NCBI RefSeq assembly: GCF_002332255.1
Contig: NZ_NRGW01000001.1
Location: 2,542,001 to 2,606,000 of the forward strand
Length of the DNA: 64,000 bases
Origin: Halomonas sp. JB37
Lineage (GTDB): Bacteria > Pseudomonadota > Gammaproteobacteria > Pseudomonadales > Halomonadaceae
Direction: 5' to 3'
Shown here: positions 1-9,521 of the stretch, piece after piece
How the letters are laid out: every line of letters starts with the position of its first letter
How positions within the stretch are numbered: position 1 is the first letter of the stretch
The notes under the pieces: model-generated
The model's database searches: none
What the model was told of the DNA's origin: nothing
What the model saw: only the letters and a program-made list of their open reading frames with translations
Position numbers and translations under genes: made by a program

Positions 1-570
1 GAAGCCTGCCGTCAGGCGTGCATTAAAATCAATTACCGTGGCGCCGGCACCTTTGAGTTCTTGTACGAAGACGGCAAGTATTTCTTCATTGAGATGAATA
101 CCCGCGTTCAAGTCGAACACCCGGTTACTGAAATGGTTACCGGCGTGGATATCGTCAAAGAACAGCTGCGCATAGCCTCTGGCCTTCCGCTGTCTATTCG
201 TCAAGAAGACGTGAAGATCGCTGGCCACTCTTTCGAGTGCCGGATTAATGCCGAAGATGCCCGTACCTTTATGCCTTCGCCCGGGAAAGTGACGTTATTT
301 CACTCGCCGGGTGGCCTGGGTGTGCGTATGGACTCGCATCTTTACACGGGATACACCGTGCCTCCCCACTACGACTCCCTGATCGGCAAGCTGATCACGT
401 GGGGTGCAGACCGCGAAATTGCGCTGACGCGCATGCGCAATGCGCTTGATGAACTACTTGTGGAAGGCATCAAAACCAATATCGATCTGCAGAAAGATTT
501 GGTTCGTGACAGCCACTTCCGCGAAGGCGGTGTCAACATCCACTACCTGGAAAAGAAACTCGGCGGCTAA
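1..570 (+). CDS. accC: Biotin carboxylase subunit of acetyl-CoA carboxylase (3' part)
   Basis: The last 189 residues of biotin carboxylase, which carboxylates the biotin on AccB using ATP and bicarbonate in the first step of fatty acid synthesis. The reading frame is open from base 1, so the gene starts outside the window. The piece holds the end of the ATP-grasp domain with the catalytic signature [14 protein letters not shown] (residues 31-44 of the fragment), including the active-site Glu, Arg, Gln and Glu, followed by the complete biotin-carboxylase C-terminal domain with its [10 protein letters not shown] motif. A hairpin follows the stop. The order accC-prmA-dusB-fis-purH is common in gammaproteobacteria. 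Confidence 0.97.
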   Translation, partial: EACRQACIKINYRGAGTFEFLYEDGKYFFIEMNTRVQVEHPVTEMVTGVDIVKEQLRIASGLPLSIRQEDVKIAGHSFECRINAEDARTFMPSPGKVTLFHSPGGLGVRMDSHLYTGYTVPPHYDSLIGKLITWGADREIALTRMRNALDELLVEGIKTNIDLQKDLVRDSHFREGGVNIHYLEKKLGG

Positions 571-600
571 CGCCACTCCAGCGCTATGTTCGATACCCAA

Positions 601-622
601 CGGGGTGGCCACGTCCACCCCG
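601..622 (+). terminator. Hairpin after accC
   Basis: CGGGGTGG (601-608) pairs with CCACCCCG (615-622) around a six-base loop, 30 bases after the accC stop. Only a broken T-rich stretch follows, so this is a moderate terminator or a 3' protecting stem. Confidence 0.6.
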
Positions 623-680
623 TAGTTGTCTTTACGGTACTGTCTTTACTGTAGTTGTCTTTACTGTAGTTGTCTTTACT
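622..680. repeat. 15-bp tandem repeat between accC and prmA
   Basis: The unit GTAGTTGTCTTTACT occurs twice head to tail (651-665 and 666-680). A diverged copy begins at 622 and a partial unit lies at 641-650. The array separates the accC hairpin from the prmA ribosome binding site. It looks like a slippage-type expansion. No coding role is apparent. Confidence 0.8.
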
Positions 681-716
681 GTCTCTATTTTTAAATTCGC
701 CTTGCGGAGAACCTGC

Positions 717-1631
717 ATGCCCTGGCTTCAACTCAAAGCTCATGTCGCACCCGAGCAAGCAGAATTTCTGGAAGAGCTGCTGCTCGAAGAAGGCGCGACT
801 GCCATTGGCCTTCAAGATGCCCACGACGACCCGGTATTTGAGCCTGAACGCGGCACCACTCCGCTTTGGCAAGATACGATTCTGACAGGGCTTTATGATG
901 ACCTTGAAGGCGTTGACGACATGCTTACGCGCATTGAGGCGGCCTGGTCGGAGCACATGCCGAGCGAACCCTGCCCCACGATCGAGTATGAGCTACTTGC
1001 CGACCGCGACTGGGAGCGTGAGTGGATGGATGATTTCACCCCTCTACGCATGGGCCAGCGGCTATGGATTGTGCCCAGCTGGCACGAGCCGCCTGAGGCA
1101 GACGCGGTCAACCTGATTCTAGATCCAGGCCTTGCGTTTGGCACCGGCACGCACCCGACTACCGCGCTGTGCCTAGAGTGGCTGGATGAACTGGCAGTGG
1201 CTGGCCACTTAGCGCAGCAGCATGTGCTTGATGTAGGCTGTGGCTCGGGCATTCTCGCTATCGCCGCCCTAAAGCTTGGCGCACACCATGCCGACGCTAC
1301 CGACATTGATCCCCAGGCATTGCAAGCTAGTCGTGATAACGCAGAACGTAATAGCATTGCCGAACAGCAGCTATCGCTTTATTACCCTGAGCAGTTAAGC
1401 GATGACGTTCGTTATCCTGTGGTAACCGCTAACATACTGGCGGGCCCACTGGTTGAGCTAGCGCCGATGATTGCCGGGCACGTGGCCCCAGGTGGGCGCA
1501 TTGCGCTATCGGGTATTTTAGCCAATCAGGCCGACGATGTTCAGCAAGCCTACACGGCCCAGGGCATCATCATGCAAGATCCGGTGATTCGTGAAGGCTG
1601 GGTAAGGCTCTCAGGCCAGCGCCCAGATTAA
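717..1631 (+). CDS. prmA: Ribosomal protein L11 methyltransferase
   Basis: 304-residue SAM-dependent methyltransferase that trimethylates lysines and the N-terminus of ribosomal protein L11. I chose the ATG at 717: the protein then begins MPWLQLK like E. coli PrmA, and GGAGA sits six bases upstream. A TTG at 702 is in frame but sits before that site. Visible features are the N-terminal substrate-recognition domain (residues 1-95, with DPVFEPE), DPGLAFGTGTHPTT in the middle and the SAM-binding loop VLDVGCGSGILAIAA. NILAGPL near the C-terminus is the NxxxxP-like active-site segment typical of PrmA. It lies 99 bp upstream of dusB. Confidence 0.95.
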   Translation: MPWLQLKAHVAPEQAEFLEELLLEEGATAIGLQDAHDDPVFEPERGTTPLWQDTILTGLYDDLEGVDDMLTRIEAAWSEHMPSEPCPTIEYELLADRDWEREWMDDFTPLRMGQRLWIVPSWHEPPEADAVNLILDPGLAFGTGTHPTTALCLEWLDELAVAGHLAQQHVLDVGCGSGILAIAALKLGAHHADATDIDPQALQASRDNAERNSIAEQQLSLYYPEQLSDDVRYPVVTANILAGPLVELAPMIAGHVAPGGRIALSGILANQADDVQQAYTAQGIIMQDPVIREGWVRLSGQRPD

Positions 1632-1730
1632 AGCACCCTGCGGCCTTCAACCTAACGGCGAGTAGGCGTATCATACGCACCCTCGAAAGCGCTTACTCGT
1701 CGCCAGACCAGCATCCACATAGCCTACGCC

Positions 1731-2768
1731 ATGACGTTAATGAACACCCTACCCAGCATTGGTCGTTATCGATTATCAAATCGCGTAATCCTGGCACCAA
1801 TGGCCGGCGTTACCGACCGCCCCTTTCGTCAGCTATGCCGACAGCTGGGTGCTGGCTGGGTGGTGGGCGAAATGGTTACGTCAGACCCTAGCCTATGGCA
1901 TACGCGTAAATCACAGCTGCGAATGGACCACCAGGGCGAGCCAGCCCCGCGTGTGGTGCAAATTGCGGGTGGTGATGCTGATATGCTTGCCCAGGCAGCC
2001 CGCCTGAATGCTGAACTAGGTGCTCAAATTATTGATATTAATATGGGCTGCCCCGCTAAGAAGGTGTGTAATAAAGCGGCAGGGTCTGCCCTGCTTCGCG
2101 ATGAAGCCTTGGTCGCTGACATTTTGCAGGCGGTGGTGGGCGCCGTTGATATTCCCGTGACGCTTAAAATCCGCACGGGCTGGTGCGCGGCATCGAACAA
2201 CGCCCTGCGCATTGCTCAGTTGGCCGAGGCCGCAGGCATTCAAGCGCTAGCCGTACATGGCCGACATCGCGAACAGCGCTATACTGGACAGGCAGAGTAC
2301 GACACGATTGCCGACATCAAATCTCGTCTCTCGATACCGGTGATTGCTAACGGCGACATAACAAGCCCTGAAAAAGCCGCCGAAGTTCTCGCTTACACCG
2401 GTGCTGATGCTGTCATGGTAGGCCGTGGTGCGCAGGGAAATCCGTGGATATTTCAACAGATTAACCACTATTTCCAGCATGGCACGCGAATGGCGCCACC
2501 CAGCCTAGCCGAGCGCCAGCAGGTGCTTAATGGGCACGTTGGCGCACTGCATGAATTTTATGGTGACACGATGGGCGTACGCATAGCGCGTAAGCATGTC
2601 GGCTGGTACCTCAGCGACGACCCGCGCTTTACGCCGCCTCAACAGCACGCGCTGAAGCAGCAGTTCAATGCGTTAGCATCACCCGAAACGCAATTTGATT
2701 GGATCAACGACGCGATGGCTCCCGATGCCGCCACACGTTTGCTAGCCAAAGGAAGCTATGCTGCATGA
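1731..2768 (+). CDS. dusB: tRNA-dihydrouridine synthase B
   Basis: FMN-dependent enzyme that reduces specific uridines in the D-loop of tRNA to dihydrouridine. The 345-residue product is a TIM-barrel Dus protein with the N-terminal [14 protein letters not shown] motif, the [14 protein letters not shown] segment carrying the catalytic cysteine, [19 protein letters not shown] and the FMN phosphate-binding end ANGDI...[12 protein letters not shown]. No good ribosome binding site precedes the first ATG; the ATG at 1740 is an alternative start. Its stop overlaps the fis start (ATGA). dusB-fis is the classic bicistronic arrangement, in which fis expression depends on dusB translation and mRNA. Confidence 0.95.
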   Translation: MTLMNTLPSIGRYRLSNRVILAPMAGVTDRPFRQLCRQLGAGWVVGEMVTSDPSLWHTRKSQLRMDHQGEPAPRVVQIAGGDADMLAQAARLNAELGAQIIDINMGCPAKKVCNKAAGSALLRDEALVADILQAVVGAVDIPVTLKIRTGWCAASNNALRIAQLAEAAGIQALAVHGRHREQRYTGQAEYDTIADIKSRLSIPVIANGDITSPEKAAEVLAYTGADAVMVGRGAQGNPWIFQQINHYFQHGTRMAPPSLAERQQVLNGHVGALHEFYGDTMGVRIARKHVGWYLSDDPRFTPPQQHALKQQFNALASPETQFDWINDAMAPDAATRLLAKGSYAA

Positions 2769-3088
2769 CCGAACGCGATCTTCTCTCTAGCGATACTGTT
2801 TCTCACCTCACCCGCATGCTGGCTAATCCAACGGTGAGCACACCACCGCAGCCTCTGCGGGAGGCCGTGGAAACAGCGATGCGCCGCTACTTCGAGCATC
2901 TCGATGGCAGCCAGGCAACTGACCTATACGCCATGGTGATGGCCGAAGTAGAAGCTCCTTTACTGGCCTGCGTCTTGGAGCATACTGACGGCAACCAGAC
3001 CCGGGCCGCTGATGCACTGGGCCTGAACCGCGGCACCCTGCGTAAAAAGCTAAAGCTTTACGGACTTATCGAAGGCGACGCCCCATAA
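2765..3088 (+). CDS. fis: DNA-binding protein Fis
   Basis: Nucleoid-associated, growth-phase-regulated DNA-bending protein acting at rRNA promoters, recombination enhancers and many other sites. The product is 107 residues, slightly longer than the 98 of E. coli Fis. The C-terminal helix-turn-helix is clear ([21 protein letters not shown]), preceded by the dimerisation helices. The start overlaps the dusB stop as ATGA, so the upstream in-frame extension is just read-through of dusB sequence. A strong terminator overlaps the stop codon. Confidence 0.96.
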   Translation: MTERDLLSSDTVSHLTRMLANPTVSTPPQPLREAVETAMRRYFEHLDGSQATDLYAMVMAEVEAPLLACVLEHTDGNQTRAADALGLNRGTLRKKLKLYGLIEGDAP

Positions 3089-3109
3089 CACTGGGGCGTT
3101 GTTGTTTTT
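3078..3109 (+). terminator. Rho-independent terminator of dusB-fis
   Basis: ACGCCCCA (3078-3085) pairs with TGGGGCGT (3092-3099) around a six-base loop and is followed by TGTTGTTTTT. The stem begins inside the last fis codons. Confidence 0.85.
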
Positions 3110-3152
3110 ATTTACCCACGTTGACTTCACAACGCTGCACACGAGCATCCCC

Positions 3153-4751
3153 ATGGCTGATAACCCTACTTTGACTGACAGTAACGCTACTCCCGTCCGC
3201 CGCGCCCTTCTGAGCGTTTCTGATAAAACTGGCATTGTAGAATTCGCCCGCGGCCTAACTGAGCATGGCGTTGAACTGCTTTCAACCGGTGGCACTTTCC
3301 GGCTATTGCAAGAAAATGCCATTGCGGTGAAAGAAGTGTCTGAACATACCGGCTTTCCCGAAATTATGGATGGTCGTGTCAAAACGCTTCATCCCAAAAT
3401 TCACGGCGGCATTTTGGCACGGCGCGGCCAGGATGATGCGGTCATGGCCGAAAACGACATTACCCCTATCGATATGGTCGTCGTTAACCTCTACCCCTTC
3501 GCCGCGACTGTCGCTAAGCCTGATTGCACGTTAGAAGATGCTATCGAGAATATCGATATTGGCGGCCCTACCATGGTACGCGCCTGCGCTAAAAACCACG
3601 CGCATACAACAATCGTCGTGAATACCGCTGACTACGCCCGCGTGCTTGGTGAGCTGGCCGCTCAAAATGGTCAAGTAAGCACGGCAACGCGGTTCGATTT
3701 AGCGGTCAAAGCATTCGAACACACCGCCGGCTATGATGGCGCTATTGCCGACTACCTGGGCCGCAAGGTTGACGCTGCAGACGAAGCATTTCCCCGCACC
3801 TTTAATCTTCAGCTGCATAAAAAGCAGGATATGCGCTACGGCGAAAATCCCCATCAGCAGGCAGCGTTCTACGTTGACCCGCAGGCTAGCGAGCCAAGCG
3901 TTGCCACGGCAAAAATGCTGCAAGGCAAACCGCTATCGTATAACAACGTTGCCGATACCGATGCGGCGTTTGAATGCGTCAAGGCTTTTAAAGAGATCGC
4001 CTGTGTGATCGTCAAGCATGCCAACCCCTGCGGCGTTGCCGTTGGTTCAACAGCGCTAGCGGCTTATGACAAAGCCTTCGCCACCGACCCTACCAGCGCA
4101 TTTGGCGGCATCATTGCCTTCAATACAGCGCTGGACGCTGAAACCGCCCAGGCAATTATCGATCGCCAGTTTGTCGAAGTAATTATCGCCCCCGGGATTA
4201 GCGATGACGCTGCCGCCATTGTGGCCAGCAAGCAGAACGTTCGCCTACTGGATGTCAGCGATCATTGGTCAGGCGAACACCAGACTGCATTTGATCTCAA
4301 GCGCGTCAACGGTGGGCTATTAGTACAAGAGCGCGATGAGGGAATGGTGGCACGCGAGGACTTGACGGTTGTCAGCCAACGCGCTCCCAGCGAGCAAGAA
4401 CTGCGCGACCTAGCCTTTGCTTGGCGAGTGGCTAAGTTCGTTAAGTCCAACGCCATTGTGTATGCCAAAGATGGGCAAACAGTGGGCGTGGGCGCAGGAC
4501 AAATGAGCCGCGTTTACTCAGCCAAAATTGCGGGCATCAAAGCCGCAGACGAAGGCCTTTCAGTGCCTGGGTCGGTCATGGCATCTGATGCCTTCTTCCC
4601 GTTCCGTGATGGCATTGATGCCGCGGCAGCAGCGGGTATTACCGCGGTTATTCAACCCGGTGGCTCAATGCGCGATCAGGAAGTGATCGACGCCGCCAAT
4701 GAAGCAGGCATTGCCATGGTATTTACCGGCATGCGCCACTTCCGCCACTAA
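3153..4751 (+). CDS. purH: Bifunctional AICAR transformylase/IMP cyclohydrolase
   Basis: Catalyses the last two steps of IMP synthesis: formyl transfer from 10-formyl-THF to AICAR, then ring closure. The 532-residue product starts at ATG 3153 (MADNPTLT). Open frame upstream runs through the fis terminator and was excluded. The N-terminal MGS-like cyclohydrolase domain ([39 protein letters not shown]) is followed by the AICARFT domain ([48 protein letters not shown]). It appears intact. purD, often next, is not here. Confidence 0.97.
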   Translation: MADNPTLTDSNATPVRRALLSVSDKTGIVEFARGLTEHGVELLSTGGTFRLLQENAIAVKEVSEHTGFPEIMDGRVKTLHPKIHGGILARRGQDDAVMAENDITPIDMVVVNLYPFAATVAKPDCTLEDAIENIDIGGPTMVRACAKNHAHTTIVVNTADYARVLGELAAQNGQVSTATRFDLAVKAFEHTAGYDGAIADYLGRKVDAADEAFPRTFNLQLHKKQDMRYGENPHQQAAFYVDPQASEPSVATAKMLQGKPLSYNNVADTDAAFECVKAFKEIACVIVKHANPCGVAVGSTALAAYDKAFATDPTSAFGGIIAFNTALDAETAQAIIDRQFVEVIIAPGISDDAAAIVASKQNVRLLDVSDHWSGEHQTAFDLKRVNGGLLVQERDEGMVAREDLTVVSQRAPSEQELRDLAFAWRVAKFVKSNAIVYAKDGQTVGVGAGQMSRVYSAKIAGIKAADEGLSVPGSVMASDAFFPFRDGIDAAAAAGITAVIQPGGSMRDQEVIDAANEAGIAMVFTGMRHFRH

Positions 4752-4787
4752 GCCTTTTCACTAGCACCGCTGGCCCACCCAGCACAT

Positions 4788-4826
4788 AACAAGCCCCCAT
4801 TGGCACTCTGCCAATGGGGGCTTGTT
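4788..4826. terminator. Two-way terminator between purH and gabD
   Basis: A perfect 18-bp stem (4788-4805 with 4809-4826) around the loop CTC, with AACAAGCCCCC on one side and GGGGGCTTGTT on the other. It serves the convergent genes purH and gabD. Confidence 0.93.
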
Positions 4827-4866
4827 AATGACAGTGGCTGCCGATTAAAAGACAGGCTTCAAAGCG

Positions 4867-6324
4867 CTAGCCAAGGTCAATGCATAGATACTTTGTTTCA
4901 AGGTATTCTTCCAACCCTTGATGACCGCCCTCGCGACCTAAGCCCGATGCTTTAACCCCACCAAACGGTGCCGCTGCGTTAGAAATGGCGCCAGTATTAA
5001 TCCCTACCATGCCATATTCTAGCGCTTCAGCGACGCGCCACACGCGAGCCAGATCACGCGAGTAGAAATACGCGGCTAGGCCATACTGAGTGTCATTGGC
5101 CATTGCTATCGCGGTTTGCTCATCGTCAAACGGGAAGACAGCGGCAAGCGGGCCAAACGTCTCTTCGTGAGCCACTTTCATTTTATCGGTGGCAAAGCTA
5201 ATCAGCGTCGGCGTAAAGAAATTACCGCCCAATGGATGGGGGTGCCCACCCAGCAGCAGCTCAGCGCCATTATCTATCGCGTCCTGCACGTGCTCGCTGA
5301 CTTTCTTGACCGCATTTTCATCGATTAACGGGCCAAGATTAATATTCGCTTTGGTGCCATCGCCAACGCGCAACTCACTGTTCATTGCCACCGCCAGCTT
5401 TTCACAAAACGCGTTGATGACACTGGAGTGGACTAAGAAGCGGTTGGTGCATACACAGGTTTGCCCAGCATTACGAAATTTCGCCGCCATAGCACCATCT
5501 ACTGCGGCATCTAAATCAGCATCTTCAAAGACAATAAATGGCGCGTTGCCACCCAGCTCTAGCGAGATTTTCTGAATATGCTCAGCCGCCTGCGCCATCA
5601 GTTTACTACCCACTTCGGTAGAACCGGTGAAGGTGATTTTGCGCACCTTCGGCGAGTGCGTCATCGCTTGCGCAATATCACTGGCGCTGCCCGGCACTAC
5701 GTTAAAAACCCCACGCGGAATGCCCGCACGCTCAGCTAATAGCGCTAATGCCGTGGCTGAAAACGGCGTTTGGCTCGCAGGCTTGACGACAATCGTACAG
5801 CCAGCGGCCAGCGCAGCGCCCGCTTTACGGGTGATCATCGCCGCCGGGAAGTTCCACGGGGTAATCGCGCCCACAACGCCCACTGGCTGCTTAGTCACGA
5901 CGATACGCTGATTGGCGTTTGCCGCGGGAATCGTTTCACCGTAAACGCGCCGGGCCTCTTCAGCAAACCAGCGCAAAAAGCTTGCAGCATAGGCAATTTC
6001 GCCCGCGGCTTCTTTAAGCGGCTTGCCCTGCTCGTAGGTCATCAGCATGGCTAAGTCTTGCTGATGCTCAAGCATCAGGTCGTGCCACTTTAATAATAAG
6101 TCGGCGCGTTCCTGAGCGGTCAATGCACGCCATGCAGGCAGAGCGGCGTCGGCGGCATCGATGGCCCGCTCAGTCTCAACTTTACCTAACCGCGGAATAT
6201 TGCCGATAGCCTCACCGGTTGCCGGATTCAAGACCGTGATCTGCTCGCCGCTATCGGCTGCAACCCAACTGCCGTCGATATAGGCAAAAGGACAATACAG
6301 CTGCGTTTCTTTAAGCGCTTCCAT
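4867..6324 (-). CDS. gabD: NADP-dependent succinate-semialdehyde dehydrogenase
   Basis: Aldehyde dehydrogenase of 485 residues, closest in pattern to GabD, which oxidises succinate semialdehyde to succinate in GABA breakdown. Visible features are the cofactor segment GAITPWNFPAAMITRKAGAAL, the NAD(P) loop FTGSTEVG, the general-base glutamate in SLELGGNAPFIVFEDADLD, and the catalytic cysteine in NAGQTCVCTNRF. The QTCVC double cysteine is typical of GabD. No gabT or transporter lies next to it, so the substrate is assigned from sequence pattern only. TCAGGAGTC precedes the start as a ribosome binding site. Confidence 0.88.
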   Translation of the reverse strand: MEALKETQLYCPFAYIDGSWVAADSGEQITVLNPATGEAIGNIPRLGKVETERAIDAADAALPAWRALTAQERADLLLKWHDLMLEHQQDLAMLMTYEQGKPLKEAAGEIAYAASFLRWFAEEARRVYGETIPAANANQRIVVTKQPVGVVGAITPWNFPAAMITRKAGAALAAGCTIVVKPASQTPFSATALALLAERAGIPRGVFNVVPGSASDIAQAMTHSPKVRKITFTGSTEVGSKLMAQAAEHIQKISLELGGNAPFIVFEDADLDAAVDGAMAAKFRNAGQTCVCTNRFLVHSSVINAFCEKLAVAMNSELRVGDGTKANINLGPLIDENAVKKVSEHVQDAIDNGAELLLGGHPHPLGGNFFTPTLISFATDKMKVAHEETFGPLAAVFPFDDEQTAIAMANDTQYGLAAYFYSRDLARVWRVAEALEYGMVGINTGAISNAAAPFGGVKASGLGREGGHQGLEEYLETKYLCIDLG

Positions 6325-6441
6325 GACAGACTCCTGACCAAATGATGGCCGTGTAGGCTTGTTAACACTTCATGCTAAGACGAAACACCCCTATAAACCA
6401 AGTTTCTAGCGTGCCTTGATTATCGGCTAGCGGCATCAGAT

Positions 6442-6993
6442 TCAATTAATCAGCATTAGGAATTCTTGCCGAGTCGCCTGGTCGCTGCGAAACCTGCCTA
6501 GCATGACGGATGAGGTCATACTGGAGTTTTGCTTCTCGACGCCACGCATCATCATGCAAAGATGGCGAGCCTCAATGACCACTGCGACGCCCTTTGCCTG
6601 CGTGACTTCTTGAACGGCATCGGCGATTTGTAGGGTGAGATTTTCTTGGATCTGCATACGTCGTGCAAACATATCAACAATGCGCGCAAATTTAGATAGC
6701 CCCAGCACCTTGCCGTTAGGTAAATAGGCGATATGGCACTTGCCAATAAAGGGCAGCAGATGGTGTTCACACATTGAATAAAGCTCAATGTCTTTTACCA
6801 GCACCATTTCGTCTGTGTGCGACTCAAACACGGCACCGTTAATAATTTCTCCCAGCGACTGATTATAGCCCGCATTCAAAAACTGCATGGCTTTCGCTGC
6901 CCGCTTTGGCGTATCCCGCAATCCTTCCCGATCGGGATCTTCTCCCAAAGCAGTGATTATCTGGCGATAGTGGTGAGCAATATCATCGGACAT
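6442..6993 (-). CDS. folE: GTP cyclohydrolase I
   Basis: Converts GTP to 7,8-dihydroneopterin triphosphate at the head of folate synthesis. The product is 183 residues from the ATG at 6993, which has TGAGG correctly spaced before it. An ATG at 7005 and a TTG at 7008 are in frame but lack a ribosome binding site. It shows [12 protein letters not shown], the zinc and active-site segment [30 protein letters not shown] and the second zinc ligand region [11 protein letters not shown]. It is short relative to E. coli FolE (222) because the N-terminal helix is reduced, as in many type IA enzymes. Confidence 0.95.
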   Translation of the reverse strand: MSDDIAHHYRQIITALGEDPDREGLRDTPKRAAKAMQFLNAGYNQSLGEIINGAVFESHTDEMVLVKDIELYSMCEHHLLPFIGKCHIAYLPNGKVLGLSKFARIVDMFARRMQIQENLTLQIADAVQEVTQAKGVAVVIEARHLCMMMRGVEKQNSSMTSSVMLGRFRSDQATRQEFLMLIN

Positions 6994-7274
6994 GTTAAGC
7001 CTCATCAAGAACGGTGCACAAATGCAAAAAGACTGACACCTACGTCAATTCTTTCTTTACGCGAATTAATATTAGACCCGTCTGAATATAAAATTTACGA
7101 GTATCTTGGCCAGCAGTTAATGTACAAAAAATCGCTAGAAAGACTGCTGAACCATTATTGTCTGGAATAACCTATTTTAACGTAAGCCTCTCATTTATGG
7201 CAGCGTCGCAGCTAACAAGGCGATGCGAACACACCGCTCAGCTCTACACACTACGCGGCCATTCCCCTCCCGCG

Positions 7275-8249
7275 CTATGCCAACCAACGCGGGGTTTTTA
7301 ACTGCAGGCACTGCTGCTCTAACTGGCGGATATGCTGATCCCAGTAACCGCTATCCGCCAACCACGGAAACGCTCGTGGGAAAGCGGGGTCATTCCAGCG
7401 CGATACCAGCCAAGCAGTATGACGAATCAACCGATAGCTTCTTAACGGTTCAATTAACGACACCTGCTCCGTCGGAAACGGCAGCGTTTCCTCATACCCT
7501 TCGGTAATCTCATTCAAGTGTGCTCCCCAGCCCTGCGGGTCGTCGGTGGGTAGCATCATCCAGATATCCTGAATCGCGGGCGCCATAAGGCAGTCATCAA
7601 AATCGACCAGCGTAAACTGCTCATCGCGGCCAAGCACATTGCCTAAATGACAGTCACCATGACACCGAATCATGCTGGTAGCAGGTACGCTGTGCTTTGA
7701 AAGCTGCTGATGCACTTTCGTAATGACGTTTTCATACGCTCGACGCTGATGACCACTCAATCGCTCACTTGTCAGCACACGCTGCTGAGCATCAAGGATA
7801 CCGCTTGCCATCTCTAATCGCGGGCGGTGTTGAAAAGCTTGTTTAGCGGAGATTTCGTGTAAGCGCCCCAGCACCTCGCCCATTGCAAATAAGTGAGCAG
7901 GGTTATCAAGCTCCGGGGCCTGACCAGGACAGTGAGGAAATAACGCAAAGTTAAATACTTTAAACTTATGTAGCGACTGGCCCTGAGTGTTTCGCCAAGG
8001 CGCCACGACCGGCACATCGTTATCAGCTAGCTCTTGTAAAAAATCATGCTCTTCCTGAATCACCGCCTCTGACCAGCGGTCAGGCCGATAAAACTTAATA
8101 ATCCAGTTTTTGCCATCCTCATCGCGAAACATTAGCACGCGGTTTTCGTAGCTATTTAGCGCGAAAGGCTCACCCGCTGGCCAAATATCAAGCGACTCGG
8201 CTGCAGACATCACTAAATCGGGCGAAAGAGAGCTAAACGGGTGTGACAT
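7275..8249 (-). CDS. srkA: Stress response kinase A (YihE family)
   Basis: Cytoplasmic Ser/Thr protein kinase of the choline-kinase-like fold that protects against stress-induced death in E. coli. 324 residues. Visible motifs are NSYENRVLMFRDEDG and WIIKFYRP (ATP-binding lysine) in the N-lobe, the catalytic loop RCHGDCHLGNVL, and the metal-binding LVDFDDC. Length and motif order fit the family. It lies 35 bp downstream of comF on the same strand, so the two may be co-transcribed. Confidence 0.9.
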   Translation of the reverse strand: MSHPFSSLSPDLVMSAAESLDIWPAGEPFALNSYENRVLMFRDEDGKNWIIKFYRPDRWSEAVIQEEHDFLQELADNDVPVVAPWRNTQGQSLHKFKVFNFALFPHCPGQAPELDNPAHLFAMGEVLGRLHEISAKQAFQHRPRLEMASGILDAQQRVLTSERLSGHQRRAYENVITKVHQQLSKHSVPATSMIRCHGDCHLGNVLGRDEQFTLVDFDDCLMAPAIQDIWMMLPTDDPQGWGAHLNEITEGYEETLPFPTEQVSLIEPLRSYRLIRHTAWLVSRWNDPAFPRAFPWLADSGYWDQHIRQLEQQCLQLKTPRWLA

Positions 8250-8284
8250 AGGTCACTCCTGGGGTCGGCAAAAAACCTATTCTA

Positions 8285-9022
8285 TCAACCCTTGCCCAGG
8301 GGCGTCCGCGCTACTGCCCAAATATCGACGCGCTTAGCACCTGACTCCAGCGCGGCACACGCCATTGCATGCCCAGTAGCACCGGTAGTCACCACATCGT
8401 CAATAATCACCAAATGCTCCGGTGGCGGTATCTGAAATGCAAAAGCATCGGCTAAATTGGATGCCCGCTCACGGCGATTCAACGTGCGCTGGGAACGGCT
8501 TCTCTTAACTCGCTGAGCAGTGTGCAATGGAACAGCCAATCTGTGGCTGAGCTGTTTTGCCAGCCAATATGATTGGTTAAATCCACGCTCACGGGCATTT
8601 GCAGGGTGCATCGGTACTGACACGAACGCTTGCCCAGTTAGCTGGGGCTGCGTCATTAACATCAGTTCGCAAAGCAATACCCCAGCCCTCGGTGAGGCGT
8701 TGAATTTAAAATCATGTATTAGCTCTTTAATGGCACCCTGATACAGCAACCCCGCCTGAGTCGCCAAAAAGGCCGGAGACTCCGTTAAGCAATGCCCGCA
8801 TAATCGCTGGCCGTGCTTCACCGGCTCACTGCATTGGCGGCAGGCATATAAATTCCATGGAAGCTCATCGGCACAAGCATCACACCACCCTAGCCCCTGC
8901 GCCGTAGGAGCTAGGCAAAAAGCGCAATAGCCCGGCATGCTTCGCTTTATCCAATAACTCCCTCTTTGCAGGCCTTGCTTCAAAAACGATTTCTTAGAAA
9001 ACATAGACCGCTCTTCACCCAT
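8285..9022 (-). CDS. comF: ComF/GntX family phosphoribosyltransferase-like protein
   Basis: 245-residue member of the ComF family, linked to DNA uptake and use. The N-terminus carries a double zinc ribbon (CAFC...CDAC and CRQC...CGHC, residues about 33-81). The C-terminal half is a type I PRTase domain with the PRPP loop VIIDDVVTTGATG near residues 210-222. VPMHPANARERGFNQSYWLA is the signature seen in ComF/GntX proteins. The ATG at 9004, with GAAGAG upstream, is an equally plausible start. It is divergent from the tRNA-Leu gene. Confidence 0.88.
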   Translation of the reverse strand: MGEERSMFSKKSFLKQGLQRGSYWIKRSMPGYCAFCLAPTAQGLGWCDACADELPWNLYACRQCSEPVKHGQRLCGHCLTESPAFLATQAGLLYQGAIKELIHDFKFNASPRAGVLLCELMLMTQPQLTGQAFVSVPMHPANARERGFNQSYWLAKQLSHRLAVPLHTAQRVKRSRSQRTLNRRERASNLADAFAFQIPPPEHLVIIDDVVTTGATGHAMACAALESGAKRVDIWAVARTPLGKG

Positions 9023-9045
9023 TTAAACAAATATCAAACTAGGCG

Positions 9046-9073
9046 TTGACTTGTATCACAAAAATGATAATAT
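9046..9073 (+). promoter_or_regulatory. Sigma-70 promoter of tRNA-Leu
   Basis: TTGACT at 9046-9051 and TAATAT at 9068-9073 with a 16-bp spacer, ending 13 bases before the mature 5' end of the tRNA. Confidence 0.65.
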
Positions 9074-9086
9074 ACGCCTCGTCTTC

Positions 9087-9171
9087 GCGGATGTGGTGGA
9101 ATTGGTAGACACGCTAGATTTAGGTTCTAGTGCCGTAAGGTGTGGGAGTTCGAGTCTCCCCATCCGCACCA
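9087..9171 (+). tRNA. tRNA-Leu (anticodon UAG)
   Basis: 85 nucleotides including the encoded CCA. The acceptor stem GCGGATG pairs with CATCCGC. The class II long variable arm (TGCCGTAAGGTGT) and the anticodon loop TTTAGGT are clear, and the overall sequence parallels E. coli leuW. Confidence 0.97.
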
Positions 9172-9233
9172 ATTACTTGTTAGTTTTAAATCAGTTAGCT
9201 TTAAAATTTTCTCTGAATTAGTCAGCATATCAG

Positions 9234-9255
9234 GCACCCATGAGGTGCTTTTTTT
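9234..9255 (+). terminator. Terminator after tRNA-Leu
   Basis: GCACC (9234-9238) pairs with GGTGC (9244-9248), followed by seven T. It lies about 60 bp past the tRNA. Confidence 0.75.
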
Positions 9256-9373
9256 GTGCCTGCTCGTTGCACAGCTGCACTTACTTAAGCAGAACCAAGT
9301 GCACGGCTTAAGCTGAACCGAGAGCAAGGCAAAATCAGCCGCGACTACTTTTAATGCAAAACCGTTGCGCTGT

Positions 9374-9421
9374 TTAATTGCTAATTGATGTTGCGGGTTA
9401 ATTGCTAATTGATGTTGCGGG
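9374..9421. repeat. Perfect 24-bp tandem duplication
   Basis: The 24 bases at 9374-9397, starting TTAATTGCTAATTGATG, are repeated exactly at 9398-9421. They lie in the 342-bp gap between tRNA-Leu and the reductase gene. Apart from the terminator and the two repeats I see nothing else in that gap. Confidence 0.95.
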
Positions 9422-9474
9422 CGTATCAATGATGTTTGCAGAGCGGCCATACAGGCCGCCCAGGCAGAGCTGGT

Positions 9475-9521
9475 GTAAAAACTATACTCAGTAAAAGCTA
9501 TACTCAGTAAAAACTATAGCC
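9475..9521. repeat. 16-bp tandem repeat, three copies
   Basis: Units of GTAAAARCTATACTCA at 9475-9490 and 9491-9506, with a truncated third unit to 9521. The last unit overlaps the stop codon of the reductase gene on the minus strand, so the expansion began at that gene's 3' end. Confidence 0.9.

Noticed and set aside
622..680. CRISPR-like array
   Set aside because: Units are directly adjacent with no spacers and there are no cas genes; it is a simple tandem repeat.
567..956. Minus-strand frame over the accC-prmA junction
   Set aside because: Low-complexity product from the tandem repeat and antisense of prmA; no start signals or family.
3099..3152. N-terminal extension of purH
   Set aside because: The open frame runs through the fis terminator and adds residues not found in PurH; ATG 3153 fits the family.
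9127..9450. Minus-strand frame covering tRNA-Leu and the 24-bp repeat
   Set aside because: It reads through a tRNA and a terminator; repeated LAINPQHQ residues only reflect the DNA duplication.
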